A DNA stretch of 64,000 bases from Aldrovandia affinis. Taxonomy: Eukaryota; Chordata; Actinopteri; Notacanthiformes; Halosauridae. The stretch lies in the NCBI GenBank assembly GCA_029706075.1, contig JAINUG010000070.1:2961500-3025499 (forward strand). The letters are read 5' to 3'. Below the pieces are notes generated by a model that saw only the letters and a list, made by a program, of their open reading frames with translations, made no database searches and had not been told where the DNA came from. The translations under genes and the position numbers were made by a program. Shown piece by piece: positions 25,100 through 35,833 of this stretch; within the stretch, counting starts at the first letter, position 1; each line of letters starts with the position of its first letter.

Positions 25100-27270
25100 C
25101 AAAAATGTCATATCATAATTTATATTTAGGCTACGTTGTATGTTAATCATTAAAGTGGACAATGATGACGATGATGATTGTTATTGGCGTTATTATCAAA
25201 TATATTATTATCATATTATCATATACTCTGATAATACACTACAATCTCTGGGCGAATAAATCTGTGACTCTGGTTTCGATTGCATGTGCCTTCGGTGTAG
25301 AGAAAGTCTTCCTGGAGTTTTCTACAACTGTACTTTCAGTTTCAATTGGACACGGTTCGTCAGGAAGTATCAAAGTTCTATAGGTCGGTGTTATGTGAAA
25401 AGGTAGGCTGCTTTATTTAAAATTTGTAATCAATGCAGCGTTTATTGTATTCGGTTAAAGAATGTATCTCATGGCGTTAGAAATAAGTGTTTTGAAGTAG
25501 GAAGGAGCACGATAAACTACATTATTTAGTTTAGTCTTTGTGCATAATTCATAATGACTGCATATGATCTGTTGCCATAACAGCAAAACGATACGATACC
25601 TTCCACAAAATATTAAGTTTAAGTTAAATATACAGGTAGCTAACTAGCTAAAGTGTTTAATTTAGCTAAACTTAAAGCGTGTAAATGTGCAGCGTTGTCT
25701 GAATTCTGGTGATCGTAATAGGCGTGTCGCTTTTACTGTCATTAATAGAAACATTTCAAAATTATTTTGTTTTAATAAGACGAGGGACTATAGACTATTA
25801 TAGTCAGACTATTGTTATTGGCTTTGGTGAACGATAACATAACAATGAACGAATTGTTGAGTTTTGATGAAGCCAACTCCAGTCAGACAATGTACATACA
25901 TTCTACGGGGTTTGTGTTTTCGTTTGCAGCTGCAGTTTTTATTGCTCCCTGAGAGTTCAAATCTTGTACACAGCAAGAAATTCCGCGGTTCACAACAGCG
26001 GAATTTCAACATGGCATGGCTAAGGAACAGTCTAGAACGGCCAATATCCACCATTGCCCTTTTGTAGGTTTGTATAATTATCACTGAGTACTTCCGCATT
26101 CAACCATGGCTTATAAAGCAGGCACTTGTTACTTCGTAGAATCGTTACAGCATCGCCGACAAATTTTCCCTGCGATTTGGTATAGGCTAACTGATACCTT
26201 CACGCCAACTTCCGGGGATGGCTTTGCTTATAAACCAATGGGAAGTTACTTTTGATTAATCCCGCAATGCTTTTGGGAATTGATAAAGTGCCTACAACAA
26301 TCAAATCCGCTATAAGAAATCTTCTGGCACCCATCAGATTGCAGGAAGCCTAGGCCAGGAAAGTTAACAAAGTTATACAGATGTTCCACCTACCAGATAA
26401 TTCACATCTGGAGTTCAGATTAGCTACTTCATAAGTGGTTGCTTCTACAGTCTGTCTGATGAAAGTCTTGGCACTTGGGTCTAATAGATTTTTCTTGACT
26501 ACAAAAACAAAATGCCCCCAATAACTCCACGATGAGGCAAATTAGCAGGTAAATGTACTTATTTTACACACAAAAAATGCATTTCAGGATACATGTCCAA
26601 GATTCCCTGTCAGGGAAAATTCCGTTTTGTTAAACATTTTCAGCATCTGACTTGTTTGAACCAATTCCAAAACACTACTTGTCGCAACAAATCAAAATGG
26701 TTTGTTCGAATTAGTGAGTTACTTGTAGCATATAGTAGCTTCACCCATTTTTGGTGTCATTATGCATCATTGTGATGTGTTAACCTACCATTCATTGTCA
26801 TTCATTGCCTCTCTTGTCAGAAGATTTGTGACCTCAGTCAGTATGGTCTGAGCTCCAACAGTTTTTCCCGCTCTAACGGGGCAGGTGTAGATGGTACTTG
26901 CCTGTGAGAACTTGTTTGAAGACAGTGTTTTAGCATTTTTCTTCCTAATGGTTAAGGTTAGGATTTTTGGTAAAAGTAGCTGATCCTGTGTACGTGTAGG
27001 TGTATGTGTAGGGGCAACTTCATTCTTGATCAATGGCATAAGCATGGAGACCATCATCATTTGACACACAATATGACACAGGAGTTATATGTCCTGAAAA
27101 TATATATCTGAGTTTCAGGAGTCTTTGTAATAAGAACGCAGGGTTGGGCCAGTGTTGGGACAGTCTGAGACATGTTCATCAACCAAAACTTTGTTTCAAC
27201 TTTGTTGAGGTTCCATTTGTTGGAATGGCTAATTTGCTGCCCGGTTTGTCATCAATGAGTGGATACATAG
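25100..27270. other. intergenic region upstream of ripk1
   Basis: No coding exon recognised. A non-coding first exon of ripk1 may lie here, but no specific one can be supported. AT-rich with no named repeat family. Confidence 0.4.
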
Positions 27271-27271
27271 C

Positions 27272-27373
27272 TGTCCTAGCCCTGTTTTATAAACATGCAG
27301 ACATACTGTCTGTCCTAGCCCTGTTTTATAAACATGCAGACATACTGTCTGTCCTAGTCCTGTTTTATAAACC
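27272..27373 (+). repeat. 39-bp tandem repeat, about 2.6 copies
   Basis: Unit starts gtcctagccctgttttataa followed by acatgcagacatactgtct. Two full units are identical and the third is partial with one change. About 0.45 kb upstream of the ripk1 start codon. Confidence 0.9.
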
Positions 27374-27831
27374 CTGGTTGAAATGCACAAATGCTCAGGG
27401 TGGTAACATTAGGTTCTTCTGTGTCATCTATGGAAACCTCCACCTCGACAGCAAAGTGTTCCTCTCTTGAAATTAAGTTATCATAGCATGCCTTGTATAT
27501 AAGTAATGTACTTTTTTTCATTCAGTTTAACAGTAGTATTTATAACTCATTGTTCTGAGCAGAACTTTCTGCCATAAAAAAGGTTGCCCATTGTGCCAGT
27601 TAAGAGGACCTATGCCATTGCTCAATGCTGAAACCAGTGTCTGTGGGCTGCACTTCCATATTTGAAGAATGAACCGACATGACGTTACATGTCTGGAGTT
27701 CCCCACCTCACGGATGGCACAGCGTTTCTTCTGGCTTCTTCTGTCGGGAGAGAAAGACGGAGCGGGCCCGTAGCGGGAACGGGAGAGAGTATTGAGATTT
27801 GTTTCTTGGCAGGAGGATCGCGTGGACAGCC

Positions 27832-27989
27832 ATGGCCGCGTCACCAGAATCCATTTACATGAACTCCGCAGACCTCATCAAGAAGGAGCCCTTGGACTAC
27901 GGCGGCTTTGGTCAGGTGTACCTGTGTTACCACAAGACGCACGGCCAAGTGGTTCTGAAGACCGTGTACACTGGACCCCCACGAAACGA
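27832..27989 (+). CDS. ripk1: ripk1 coding exon 1
   Basis: Residues 1-53. ATG in ccatgg context. Contains GGFGQVYLC (glycine-rich loop) and VVLKTVY (Lys43, ATP anchor). Donor gtaagt. Confidence 0.95.
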
Positions 27990-30900
27990 GTAAGTGACCC
28001 CAGACCCCCCCGCCCCAGGCAGTGTGTAGGCTACACTGTGAGGGCGCTTCACACCTCTGACTTAACTACATAACAGACAGGTATGGTTTCAAAATCCCAA
28101 ACCAATGTGACGTACTCTGTGTTACTGACAAGCCAAAACCCACGACTTTGCACTGCCAAAATATGTAGATATTTGCTTGGTTTGTAAATGGCTTGGTTTA
28201 TTTAGCTTTAAGTTCTAATGTCAGTCAGTTAAGACATAACTTCAGTTGACTGTTGAAATCCCAAGCCAATGTGACGTACTCTGTGTACCTGACAATCGAA
28301 AACCATGATGCTGCACTGCCAAAATATGTAGATATTTGTTTGGTTTGTGAATGGTTTTGTTTATTTAGATTTTTTTTTCCTGATTGTTGAAAATAAAATC
28401 CAAAAAGTTACTCATTAAAAAGGATCAAGTCCTTTTTGTATGACTTTTTCCTATTAACCTTTGCACTTCAATTTATATTTTTTATTCGTATAAAAAATCT
28501 GAAATATCACTATGATATCCAATAAGTTAGAGGATTAGTGTGGCATAGTGGTGAATATCTACACATGCATACCTATACATTTAACAATTCACATTACAAA
28601 TCATTTTTTGATATATGGCATATTTGTCATTATTATTGAAATTCAAAGTCCAGCATAGCACATGGAGTTCCCTTTACCATACTGCTTATACAGGGAAGTT
28701 CTTCTTTAAGTTTGGTTTCCTTGGGAATGGACATACGGACATATTTTACACCATTTCATATCAACAGTACTATACATATGGTGTAGCACTCTGTTCCAAC
28801 TCAGTTTAATCCTTTTCAGATTTTCCTCAATTGCCCTATCAAAAATACTCAAATACTGTGTTTATCAGATTAATTTTACTCTTCCCCACACTTTTAAAAG
28901 CAGCTGGCTTTCTGAAATAGTTTATTTTTGATGTACTAAAATGACGTTGGCATAGTCTCACGATACTGAAATGGGCTCAGGGGACACATTGGCCTATGTG
29001 TGTGAGAAGGACTGGACCGTCATGTGCTTCCTCTTTCAAATAGCACAAAGGAAGAAATGCGGATGTGTAATTTTAACAGAAATTCTCAAATTCATCACAG
29101 GCATAGATAAAGTTTCAACGTGATCTACTTTACTTCAGGGAGTGTCATCTTTGGTTTAACACCACTTATCTTATCTGTTATCTCACAGAGCTTGATTCAG
29201 CTTGGGGACTGAACCACACCATTTAGTGCCAATGTCATTGCGGGGGGAGGCTGACAAGAGGATTAACAAAGATTTTTTAACATGAGTTCAGTTAGCGGTA
29301 CAAGAGGGCACAGGTGGAAATGAGTTAAAAGCAAATTCTGCACGGGTATAAGTATTTTTTTACACAGACAGTTGTCAATGCATGGAACAGCTTGCCAGGT
29401 CAGGTAGTGGAGGCAGAAACACTTGGGGCATTCAAGTCCTGGCTTGATGCAGTACTGTATATTCTTCACACTGGACTTATTTATTAACCCTAAAGCTAGT
29501 TGCCCTGATTGGACGACTGCTTTTCTTTCTTCCTCAGGGGAAATAAGCGATCACTGATGGAGGAGGGCAGCCTGATGCATAAACTGAACCACGAGCGCAT
29601 CGTCAAGCTGCTGGGGGTGATTTTGGAGGATGGGGCGTACTCTCTGGTCATGGAGCTGATCCCCAAAGGAAACCTGCTTTCCATGTTGCAGGAAGTAAGA
29701 GTCCCTCACTGTGCTGGGGGTGTTGGAGGGGCAAAAATAGGTCAGATATAATGCAAAAAATGTTATGTAAATACAGGTAACTGGCAAAATAAAGGCAACA
29801 CTTGGGAGATTAGCTTTAAACGGATGCCTTAACATGGCAGGTACCGGCAGATCTGCCCGCTCCTCCCCTTTCCGACGGGCTAGGACTCTCAGGATAGGGC
29901 CATTTGAGTGACCGTTTGAGTGTTTTCAAATAAGTTAAATGAGAATAGCTTTTATTTTATCATTAAAAAAATTATTTGACACCCTTTCAGGCAGCTGTTC
30001 CAATATCCATCAAGGGGAGGATTATTCTGGAGATCCTGGAGGGCATGGTGTACTTAACCAGGAACAACATCATACACAAGGACCTGAAACCAGAGAACAT
30101 TCTGGTAGACAAGGACTTTCACATAAAGGTACTGCCTGATGCTCCACAATTCGGTGCACAAATCCTGAATTTCTGGTGAATAATTACAAATTCAAAAACA
30201 TTTTCACTTTGCCTTGGAGGAGATAGTCACTAATTGTGGAATGAATGTAGAGTAAATTCATTAGAAATAAATAAAATTAGTTGTACAGCAAATGAGTAGA
30301 CGTAATTCATGAATTGTTTTAGAAATTGTAGAAGGGTTAGTATCGCAGAAATGTAGACATTACCGTTTTCCTGGTAAAAATTCTACTCAGTTTCATATGC
30401 GGTTGTAATGCTTTTTTGTGTTCTCTCTCTGTGTGTGCATGTACACATGATTGTGCGTGTGTGTGTGTGTGTACGTGTTTGTGTGCGCCCAGATCGCAGA
30501 CCTGGGTCTGGCTATCTGTCAGAGCTGGAGCCGGCTGACTAAAGAGGAGTCCCGCCGGCAGAGCCGCAAAGGGGGGCGGAGCTCCATCCGAACGGCGGGA
30601 ACGCTGTGCTACATGGCCCCGGAGCACCTGGACAGCATACACACCCTCTCCTCGGAGAAGTCTGACGTCTACAGCTTTTCCATCGTCGTCTGGGTCATCC
30701 TCACCTGCCAGGAGCCGTACGAGAGTGAGCGCTAGCGGCCCGCCGTTAACACTGCCCTCGATTTGTGATCGTTTTTATTGAAAAAGATGTTATATCGGAT
30801 AATTAATTACATTACATTCTTTATTTAAGCCTGTGTAGATTTAAAGGAGTTCTAGAAACTATGGCCCTGTAATACAGGGTAAAATAAAGTTAATACAGGG

Positions 30901-33900
30901 ACCTAAAATAAAGCCTATTAAAACCTAAGAACAACCTCTTAAAACCTGGGTTTTCTGGAAAAAATTTGAGGTAAATTTCAGCGAATCACAGCGCATTTCA
31001 TTTCGCAAAATGGGTAAACGTCACTCCAGGTCTTAATGGGTTAAATGGGTGCAGTACCGTGAGTGTACTTCATGGGGTGTCTGACAGGCCCAGCCCTTCC
31101 TTTTTCAACAATCCCACTCCCCACTTGGCTGGGACTCTCCTAGCCCGGCAGTTTGAGTTTCTCCGCAGGTTACCAAAGTGTTGCCTTTATTTGTTGGCCG
31201 TTACCTGTAATCTGCACACAAGGTTGCAGGCTAAAGATGAGGCTCAAGATTCAAACTTAGCAGTGTACTGCCTGCGACAGTGAACTAACTGCTTTATGAC
31301 ATCATGCTCAGTCATCAACGTAATGCTCCATACATATCGCACAAATGATGGAGTTTGACAGGAGCTTGTTCCTCTTTCCACGCTGTTGAAAGATGCCCGG
31401 AGTGAAGACCATATATGTCAGTGTGTCCGGAAAGGCGACCGTCCGGATGAAAGTGCCATTCCTCCCTCAACCCCCCAGGAGATTATAACAATGATGAAGC
31501 AATGCTGGCATCACAAACCAGAGCAGCGGCCAACATTTGCAGGTGATTGACCCACCCTCGCCCCCAATCAGCCAGGGGCTATGTAAAGTGGACAGCTGGT
31601 ATTCTGATTGGTCAAGAGCTCTGCAGTATGATCAAGTGGTATCCTGATGGGTCAGGGACATTGCAACACAGTAAATTGGTGTATAGTATGCATATATGTA
31701 CATACCCACACATATTAAACCCCAAAAGTATGTTTTTTGAGAGATTGTTGGCAAAAGCCAAAGACAGGAAATTTGTTAAGTATTTGGTTGTGTGCTTAAA
31801 ATTGACCAATGTCGGCGCCTCCTGCGTGGTCTAGTGGTTTCAACGTCCTTCGCTGACTACGGCGACCGGAGTTTGATTCCCCGTCGCGCCAGAGTCGGCT
31901 CTGGCCGGGAGTGCTACCGGGGGTGGCAATTGGCTGTCCGTCCCAGGGAAGGGGGAGGGAAGCCAACACAGTTCGCTGCGCACAGGAGTGGTTCTGATGT
32001 TGCCGGCTAACAGACATGCTAACTTTTCATCGCTCATTGTTAACGGAGCCTCATTTCCGTACATCTCAATTTTAATAAAAACCGTGGCATGTGAAACTCC
32101 GATGTTTTCTAATTCGGTGAGAAACTATGTTTCATATATGTTTTAAGAATTTGTTTTCAGACCAGATGAGGCCTTGTAAAGTGTATTTACCTTTAATGGG
32201 GATCCATCCCCTGTGGTAGTATGAACTATTCACATTTACTACATGGTGGAATTTAGCTTATATGACTGTTGTAACTCAATTACGCTGTCTTTGTGCAGAG
32301 AGCCATGACTCTTTCGAGCCCTTCTACAGGGAAAATTTAGAAAAAGATGTGAAGAAAGATTCCTCTCATCTTATGGTAAGTGTTTTGGAAAAAATCATGA
32401 TTCAAACCTTTTTTTAATGCATGTTTAGTGCTAAAGTCCTTGACTGGAGTTTAATAAAAATGATTTTTAAAACTTGTTTGTGTTGGGACATAGTTAATTC
32501 ATTTGAATTAACTAGGCAGGGTTCCTCAAATCACGGTCCCCATGGGCCGAGCACTGCTGTTTTTCCACCCTTCCTTTACCTGGGACTCAGGTGTGAATTA
32601 TTTGTTCAATTAACTACCTGAGAGAAAGGAAAACCAGGACTGACTGGATTTGTGGGCCAGATTTGAGGAACACTGAACTAGGGGGTTTGTTCATTATGCA
32701 CTCTAGCTCTCAATATCAATCAGTTTGAGAGCTGTATGGACATTGCCCATCTTAGAGTAAAATACAAGAGATGACATCCTTAAACTAGATATAAAACTAG
32801 ATTTGTCTGTGCCTTTTGTATTTGTTTGTTGTATGAATGCAAACAAAGTGGTCCACTTCGGGTTCACAAACCAAACCATGCGAACCCCAGTTGTGGTATT
32901 TCTGTTTCTGTGGTGCGTTTCTGATGTGACTCTTTTCCAATTTACCTACAGGCCACATATGAAGGTCCGGACCACTTTTTGGAAACTATGAAATCTGTCT
33001 CTGAAAACGTTTCTCTGGGAAGACTGAGCTTGCCAGCAGGTACATGCCGCGGAGTTAGAAAGCACTACAGCTTCACCACAGTGCCAGTGGAGAAGGCATA
33101 TGAGTGGTGGATTCTACACTGCAGAGCTACGGAGCGCCTAGCAGTCTTATGATGAAGTCTTAAATGTGTGCTCTGTCAGTGAACTCTGTGTCATGAACTC
33201 TGTAACAGGTGGCTCGGGTCCAAAGCTACGCTTGTGGCCTTTTGTCATATATACTGAACATAAGATTAAGAACATAACTTCCATTTTTAATTTTAATTAA
33301 AAAATTATTTTCTTTACACAGAGTTGTCAATTTGTGGAACAGCTTGCCAGGTCAGGTAGTAGTGGCAAAGGCTTGTGGAGGCTGTGTAGTATAATGGTTA
33401 GGGAATTGGGAATTAGAATTGTAACACAAAGGTTGCAGGTTTGATTCACAGGTTGTACCCTTGAGCAAGGTACTTAACCTGAATTGCTTCAATCAATATC
33501 CAGCAGTATAAATGGATTGGAAGGAAATGTAAACTAAGTTTCTCTGGATAAGAGTGTCTGATAAATGCCTGTAATGTAATGAATGTAATGTAATGAATGT
33601 AATGTAATGCTTGATGCAGTACTGGATATTCTTTAGACGAGGAAATTACAAGCCTAGATGGGCCGAACAGCCTGTTTTCTTCATTATGTATTCTTATGTA
33701 CTTAAGTAATAAGACCATACATTGGTATTAAGGTCATAAACGTTCGGGGTATCCCATCTATTGTGGAGCTGAGTACATGGATGTAAGGTTCTCAATTTAT
33801 GTCTTTTTTTTATTTATTTTTAATGCGCAAGATCCGCCAGCCCCGTTGCGTAGCTCGGACAGTATGCCCATCGAGGCCAGCATCGAGGACCTTGTGCTCT

Positions 33901-35512
33901 CGGAGGAGGGGCGGGAGTCATCTATTCAGGCTGATGCTGCCCCCCTGGTTCCCAGGGACCTGAAACAGAAACTGGACCAGGAGCTGGACTACCACCAGCG
34001 TGGCAGCTACAGCTGCGTGGACCACTCGCCCCACCTCCACCCCGCCCCCCCCGAGGAGAGGGGTATCCCGCAGCAGGTATCCTCTGTCCAGTCCTGGTCC
34101 TCGATCCCAAAGGCCAGGGAGGACCTCGCCCCGCTGTTCGCGGTGCCTTCCAGGTCAGATTACAGAGCCGCTCCCATAATACAAACCCCCTCACCCAGCA
34201 GCCTTGGGCTTTCTCCAGTCAGCCCGTACTCACCACTGCACCACCATCCTGCGTTCCATCGCCTCCACTCCTGCCCAGCCAATCCAGTACCAGAATCTGA
34301 GGCACCCGACTTTGCGGCCGGAACATGCCACAACTCGGCTAAGATGCCATCTCCAGACCAAGGTAACTCTCATAAGATACGTCCACCAGACCCTGGTAAT
34401 TTAAATTCGTACTTTATACTTTATGACTGACATAACTACTGTTAGATTATAGTTAATGGTCTACTTCACACTACAAAATATAGCCTATTCTTTCAAAAAG
34501 TATCAGACTTTGAGTAAATGTAATCCGTTTTTATTTCTGGTTATGATATATAAATTGAGTATATCGGTATTTTAAGATTCTAAGGTTCCCGTTTTGGAGC
34601 ACCTCATAGACCATAAAGCACATGTTGTGGCTTCCAACAGCAGACTTTCACTTTCTCTGTCTCTGTTGTTTTCCACAGGAAGTCTGTACATACAAAACGC
34701 CAGCGGGATACAGATCGGCCACAACAACCACCTGAGTATCAGGAGCCAGGATTCAGGTTCGAGCAGCTACCAGCACAGCACGCAGAGCAGCAAACACCTG
34801 TACAAAGAGCTTCTACAGCAGTACGGTAAAAGCTCACACTTTTTTCCACAATGATCATCTTAATTACGATTTAGATTAAGTCCAGAACCAACACTATCAA
34901 ATCCCCCCAGTGTTTTCAGTAAACCTGCCATCCTTTTTGACCGGGCAATATGGTACCATGTAAATTAAAAATTGAATGATGTATTTCTGAATATGTCTAA
35001 TATGAATCTAGGATGCATGCCAAAATAAATGTTATGTAATGGAAAATGCACAAGTTATGTTGGCGAATAGTTTTTGACTGAGTGGCACATGCATGTCCGC
35101 TCCATGAGGGTTCTGGCATGGTCACTGTGACTAAATGGCGCCCGCGTTGTGGTGAGGTCCCGACAAAGCGGGAGCGTGCGGTTGTGCCCTGACGCTCTTG
35201 TTTTTGCCATGCGCAGAGGACTGGCCGGTAAGCGAGGAGCACCTGGACGTGCTGCGGGAGAACATCGGCGCCCAGTGGAAGCACTGCGCCCGACGACTCG
35301 GCCTAACAGAGACAGAGGTGGAGACCATCGACCACGACTACGCCCGTGACGGACTGAAGGAGAAGGTGTACCAGATGCTGGAGAGGTGGAGGATGAAGGA
35401 GGGCTTCGTGGGCTGCACCGTGGGGAGGCTGTGCCGCGCACTCAGCGACTCCATTAAGGTGGACCAGCAATGCCGGCTGCTGCACCTCTGCAAAAAACCC
35501 ACCTCCCCCTAG
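27832..35512 (+). CDS. ripk1: receptor-interacting serine/threonine kinase 1
   Basis: Kinase and scaffold that acts downstream of TNF-family receptors in NF-kB signalling, apoptosis and necroptosis (family knowledge). Ten coding exons: 27832-27989, 29538-29694, 29991-30128, 30493-30724, 31393-31542, 32299-32375, 32952-33039, 33832-34362, 34679-34825 and 35217-35512. All junctions are GT/AG and in frame; 657 residues against 671 in human. Kinase: glycine loop GGFGQV (24-29), Lys43, HKDLKPEN with Asp136, DLG at 154-156, and APE in exon 4. The linker is exon 8. The RHIM core IQIG is at 521-524, and a death domain fills exon 10. The DLG in place of DFG and HKD in place of HRD are characteristic of RIPK1. 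The start codon is chosen because [15 protein letters not shown] aligns with the family N-terminus and a splice-like AG lies just upstream. Confidence 0.97.
28085..28380 (+). repeat. direct duplication of about 167 bp in ripk1 intron 1
   Basis: The block from tcccaaaccaatgtgacgta (28095) to tggtttatttag recurs diverged from about 28259 (tcccaagccaatgtgacgta). No coding content. Confidence 0.75.
28381..29262. other. ripk1 intron 1, nothing recognised
   Basis: AT-rich non-coding sequence between the duplication and the LINE fragment. Confidence 0.55.
29265..29475 (+). mobile_element. 3' end of a CR1/jockey-like LINE
   Basis: Reads the reverse-transcriptase C-terminus found intact at 51700-51935 ([25 protein letters not shown]) with several changes. 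5' truncated, in ripk1 intron 1. Confidence 0.82.
29538..29694 (+). CDS. ripk1: ripk1 coding exon 2
   Basis: Residues 53-105: helix C and the hinge, with gatekeeper Met in [13 protein letters not shown]. Acceptor tcctcag and donor gtaaga. Confidence 0.95.
29773..29925 (+). mobile_element. short element, TACAGGTAAC family
   Basis: Starts tacaggtaactggcaaaata then aaggcaacac. In ripk1 intron 2. Related to 11728-11890 and 31035-31209. Confidence 0.55.
29991..30128 (+). CDS. ripk1: ripk1 coding exon 3
   Basis: Residues 106-151, including the catalytic loop [13 protein letters not shown] (Asp136). Acceptor ccctttcag and donor gtactg. Confidence 0.95.
30430..30488 (+). repeat. (TG)n microsatellite before ripk1 exon 4
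   Basis: Interrupted TG repeat that ends four bases short of the exon 4 acceptor and doubles as its pyrimidine-poor tract. Confidence 0.85.
30493..30724 (+). CDS. ripk1: ripk1 coding exon 4
   Basis: Residues 152-228 plus one base: DLG motif, activation segment, MAPEHL and [11 protein letters not shown]. The acceptor follows a (TG)n tract at 30430-30488. Confidence 0.95.
31035..31209 (-). mobile_element. short element, TACAGGTAAC family
   Basis: Right end read on the minus strand is tacaggtaacggccaacaaa then aaggcaacac. Shares gggtgcagtaccgtgag with the copy at 11728. In ripk1 intron 4. Confidence 0.55.
31393..31542 (+). CDS. ripk1: ripk1 coding exon 5
   Basis: Residues 229-278 and the first base of 279: kinase C-lobe, [11 protein letters not shown] and PEQRPTFA. 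Donor gtgatt. Confidence 0.92.
31811..32015 (+). repeat. tRNA-derived SINE (family A)
   Basis: A box gcgtggtctagtggttt, B box gagtttgattccccg, then cagagtcggctctggccggg. 3' truncated. In ripk1 intron 5. Confidence 0.78.
32299..32375 (+). CDS. ripk1: ripk1 coding exon 6
   Basis: Residues 279-304: [20 protein letters not shown] and on, the end of the kinase domain. Acceptor tgtgcag and donor gtaagt. Confidence 0.92.
32517..32675. mobile_element. hAT-type MITE
   Basis: Inverted ends cagggttcctcaaatc and gatttgaggaacactg. Flanks share aactagg, a 7 of 8 bp target duplication. A copy in the opposite orientation is at 40863-40984. In ripk1 intron 6. Confidence 0.75.
32952..33039 (+). CDS. ripk1: ripk1 coding exon 7
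   Basis: Residues 305-333 and the first base of Asp334: start of the linker, ending RLSLPA(D). Corresponds to the part of the human protein with the caspase-8 site. Confidence 0.9.
33300..33705 (+). mobile_element. CR1/jockey-like LINE 3' end split by a SINE
   Basis: Two LINE pieces, 33300-33372 (cagcttgccaggtcaggtag) and 33603-33705 (gcttgatgcagtactggata to the gggccgaacagcctg tail), flank a SINE. In ripk1 intron 7. Confidence 0.8.
33375..33602 (+). repeat. tRNA-derived SINE (family B), complete
   Basis: A box ggctgtgtagtataatggtt, B box ggtttgattcaca, then gtacccttgagcaaggtact, tatccagcagtataaatgg, a tctctggataagagtgtctg tail and a TGTAATGTAATGAA repeat. Inserted in the LINE remnant. Confidence 0.8.
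33832..34362 (+). CDS. ripk1: ripk1 coding exon 8 (linker)
   Basis: 531 nt, residues 334-510: low-complexity linker rich in Ser, Pro and His (for example [15 protein letters not shown]). The upstream in-frame ATG in the intron is not the start. Donor gtaact. Confidence 0.92.
34679..34825 (+). CDS. ripk1: ripk1 coding exon 9 (RHIM)
   Basis: Residues 511-559. [20 protein letters not shown] carries the RHIM tetrad IQIG at 521-524, needed for amyloid pairing with RIPK3-type partners (family knowledge). Confidence 0.95.
35217..35512 (+). CDS. ripk1: ripk1 coding exon 10 (death domain)
   Basis: Residues 560-657 and stop TAG. Death domain with [20 protein letters not shown] and [17 protein letters not shown], closely matching the family. 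Confidence 0.96.
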
Positions 35513-35670
35513 ACCCGCCCCCTCATTATACTCACCTCCCCATAGACCCACCTCCTCAAACACCCACCTCCCCATAGACCCACCACCTCCTCACCCACCT
35601 CCCCATAGACCCACCACCTCCTCACCCACCTCCCCATAGACCTGCCCCCATAGACCCAGATTTGTTTCAT
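35513..35670 (+). repeat. minisatellite in the ripk1 3' UTR
   Basis: C-rich unit cacctccccatagaccca with variable spacer cctcctcac, repeated about five times directly after the stop codon. Confidence 0.85.
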
Positions 35671-35827
35671 AGACTCACTTCATCGTAAACTCACCTCTCC
35701 ATAGACCTTACCTCCTCATATGCTCTCATTTTACAAAAATTAGGCCATGGGCCCACCCCTATAGATCCACCTATACAAATACCTGCCTCTATATAGGCCT
35801 GACCCCCAATTTATTAGTCATAGACAA

Positions 35828-35833
35828 AATAAA
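35828..35833 (+). terminator. ripk1 poly(A) signal
   Basis: aataaa about 316 bp after the stop codon, followed by a T-rich stretch. First canonical signal downstream of ripk1. Confidence 0.65.

Noticed and set aside
33777..34430. 217-residue frame as a separate gene with its own start
   Set aside because: Its ATG lies in intron sequence and its end runs past a donor; the real part is ripk1 exon 8.
35513..35670. Regular repeats as a CRISPR-like array
   Set aside because: Eukaryotic minisatellite with variable short spacers and no cas genes.
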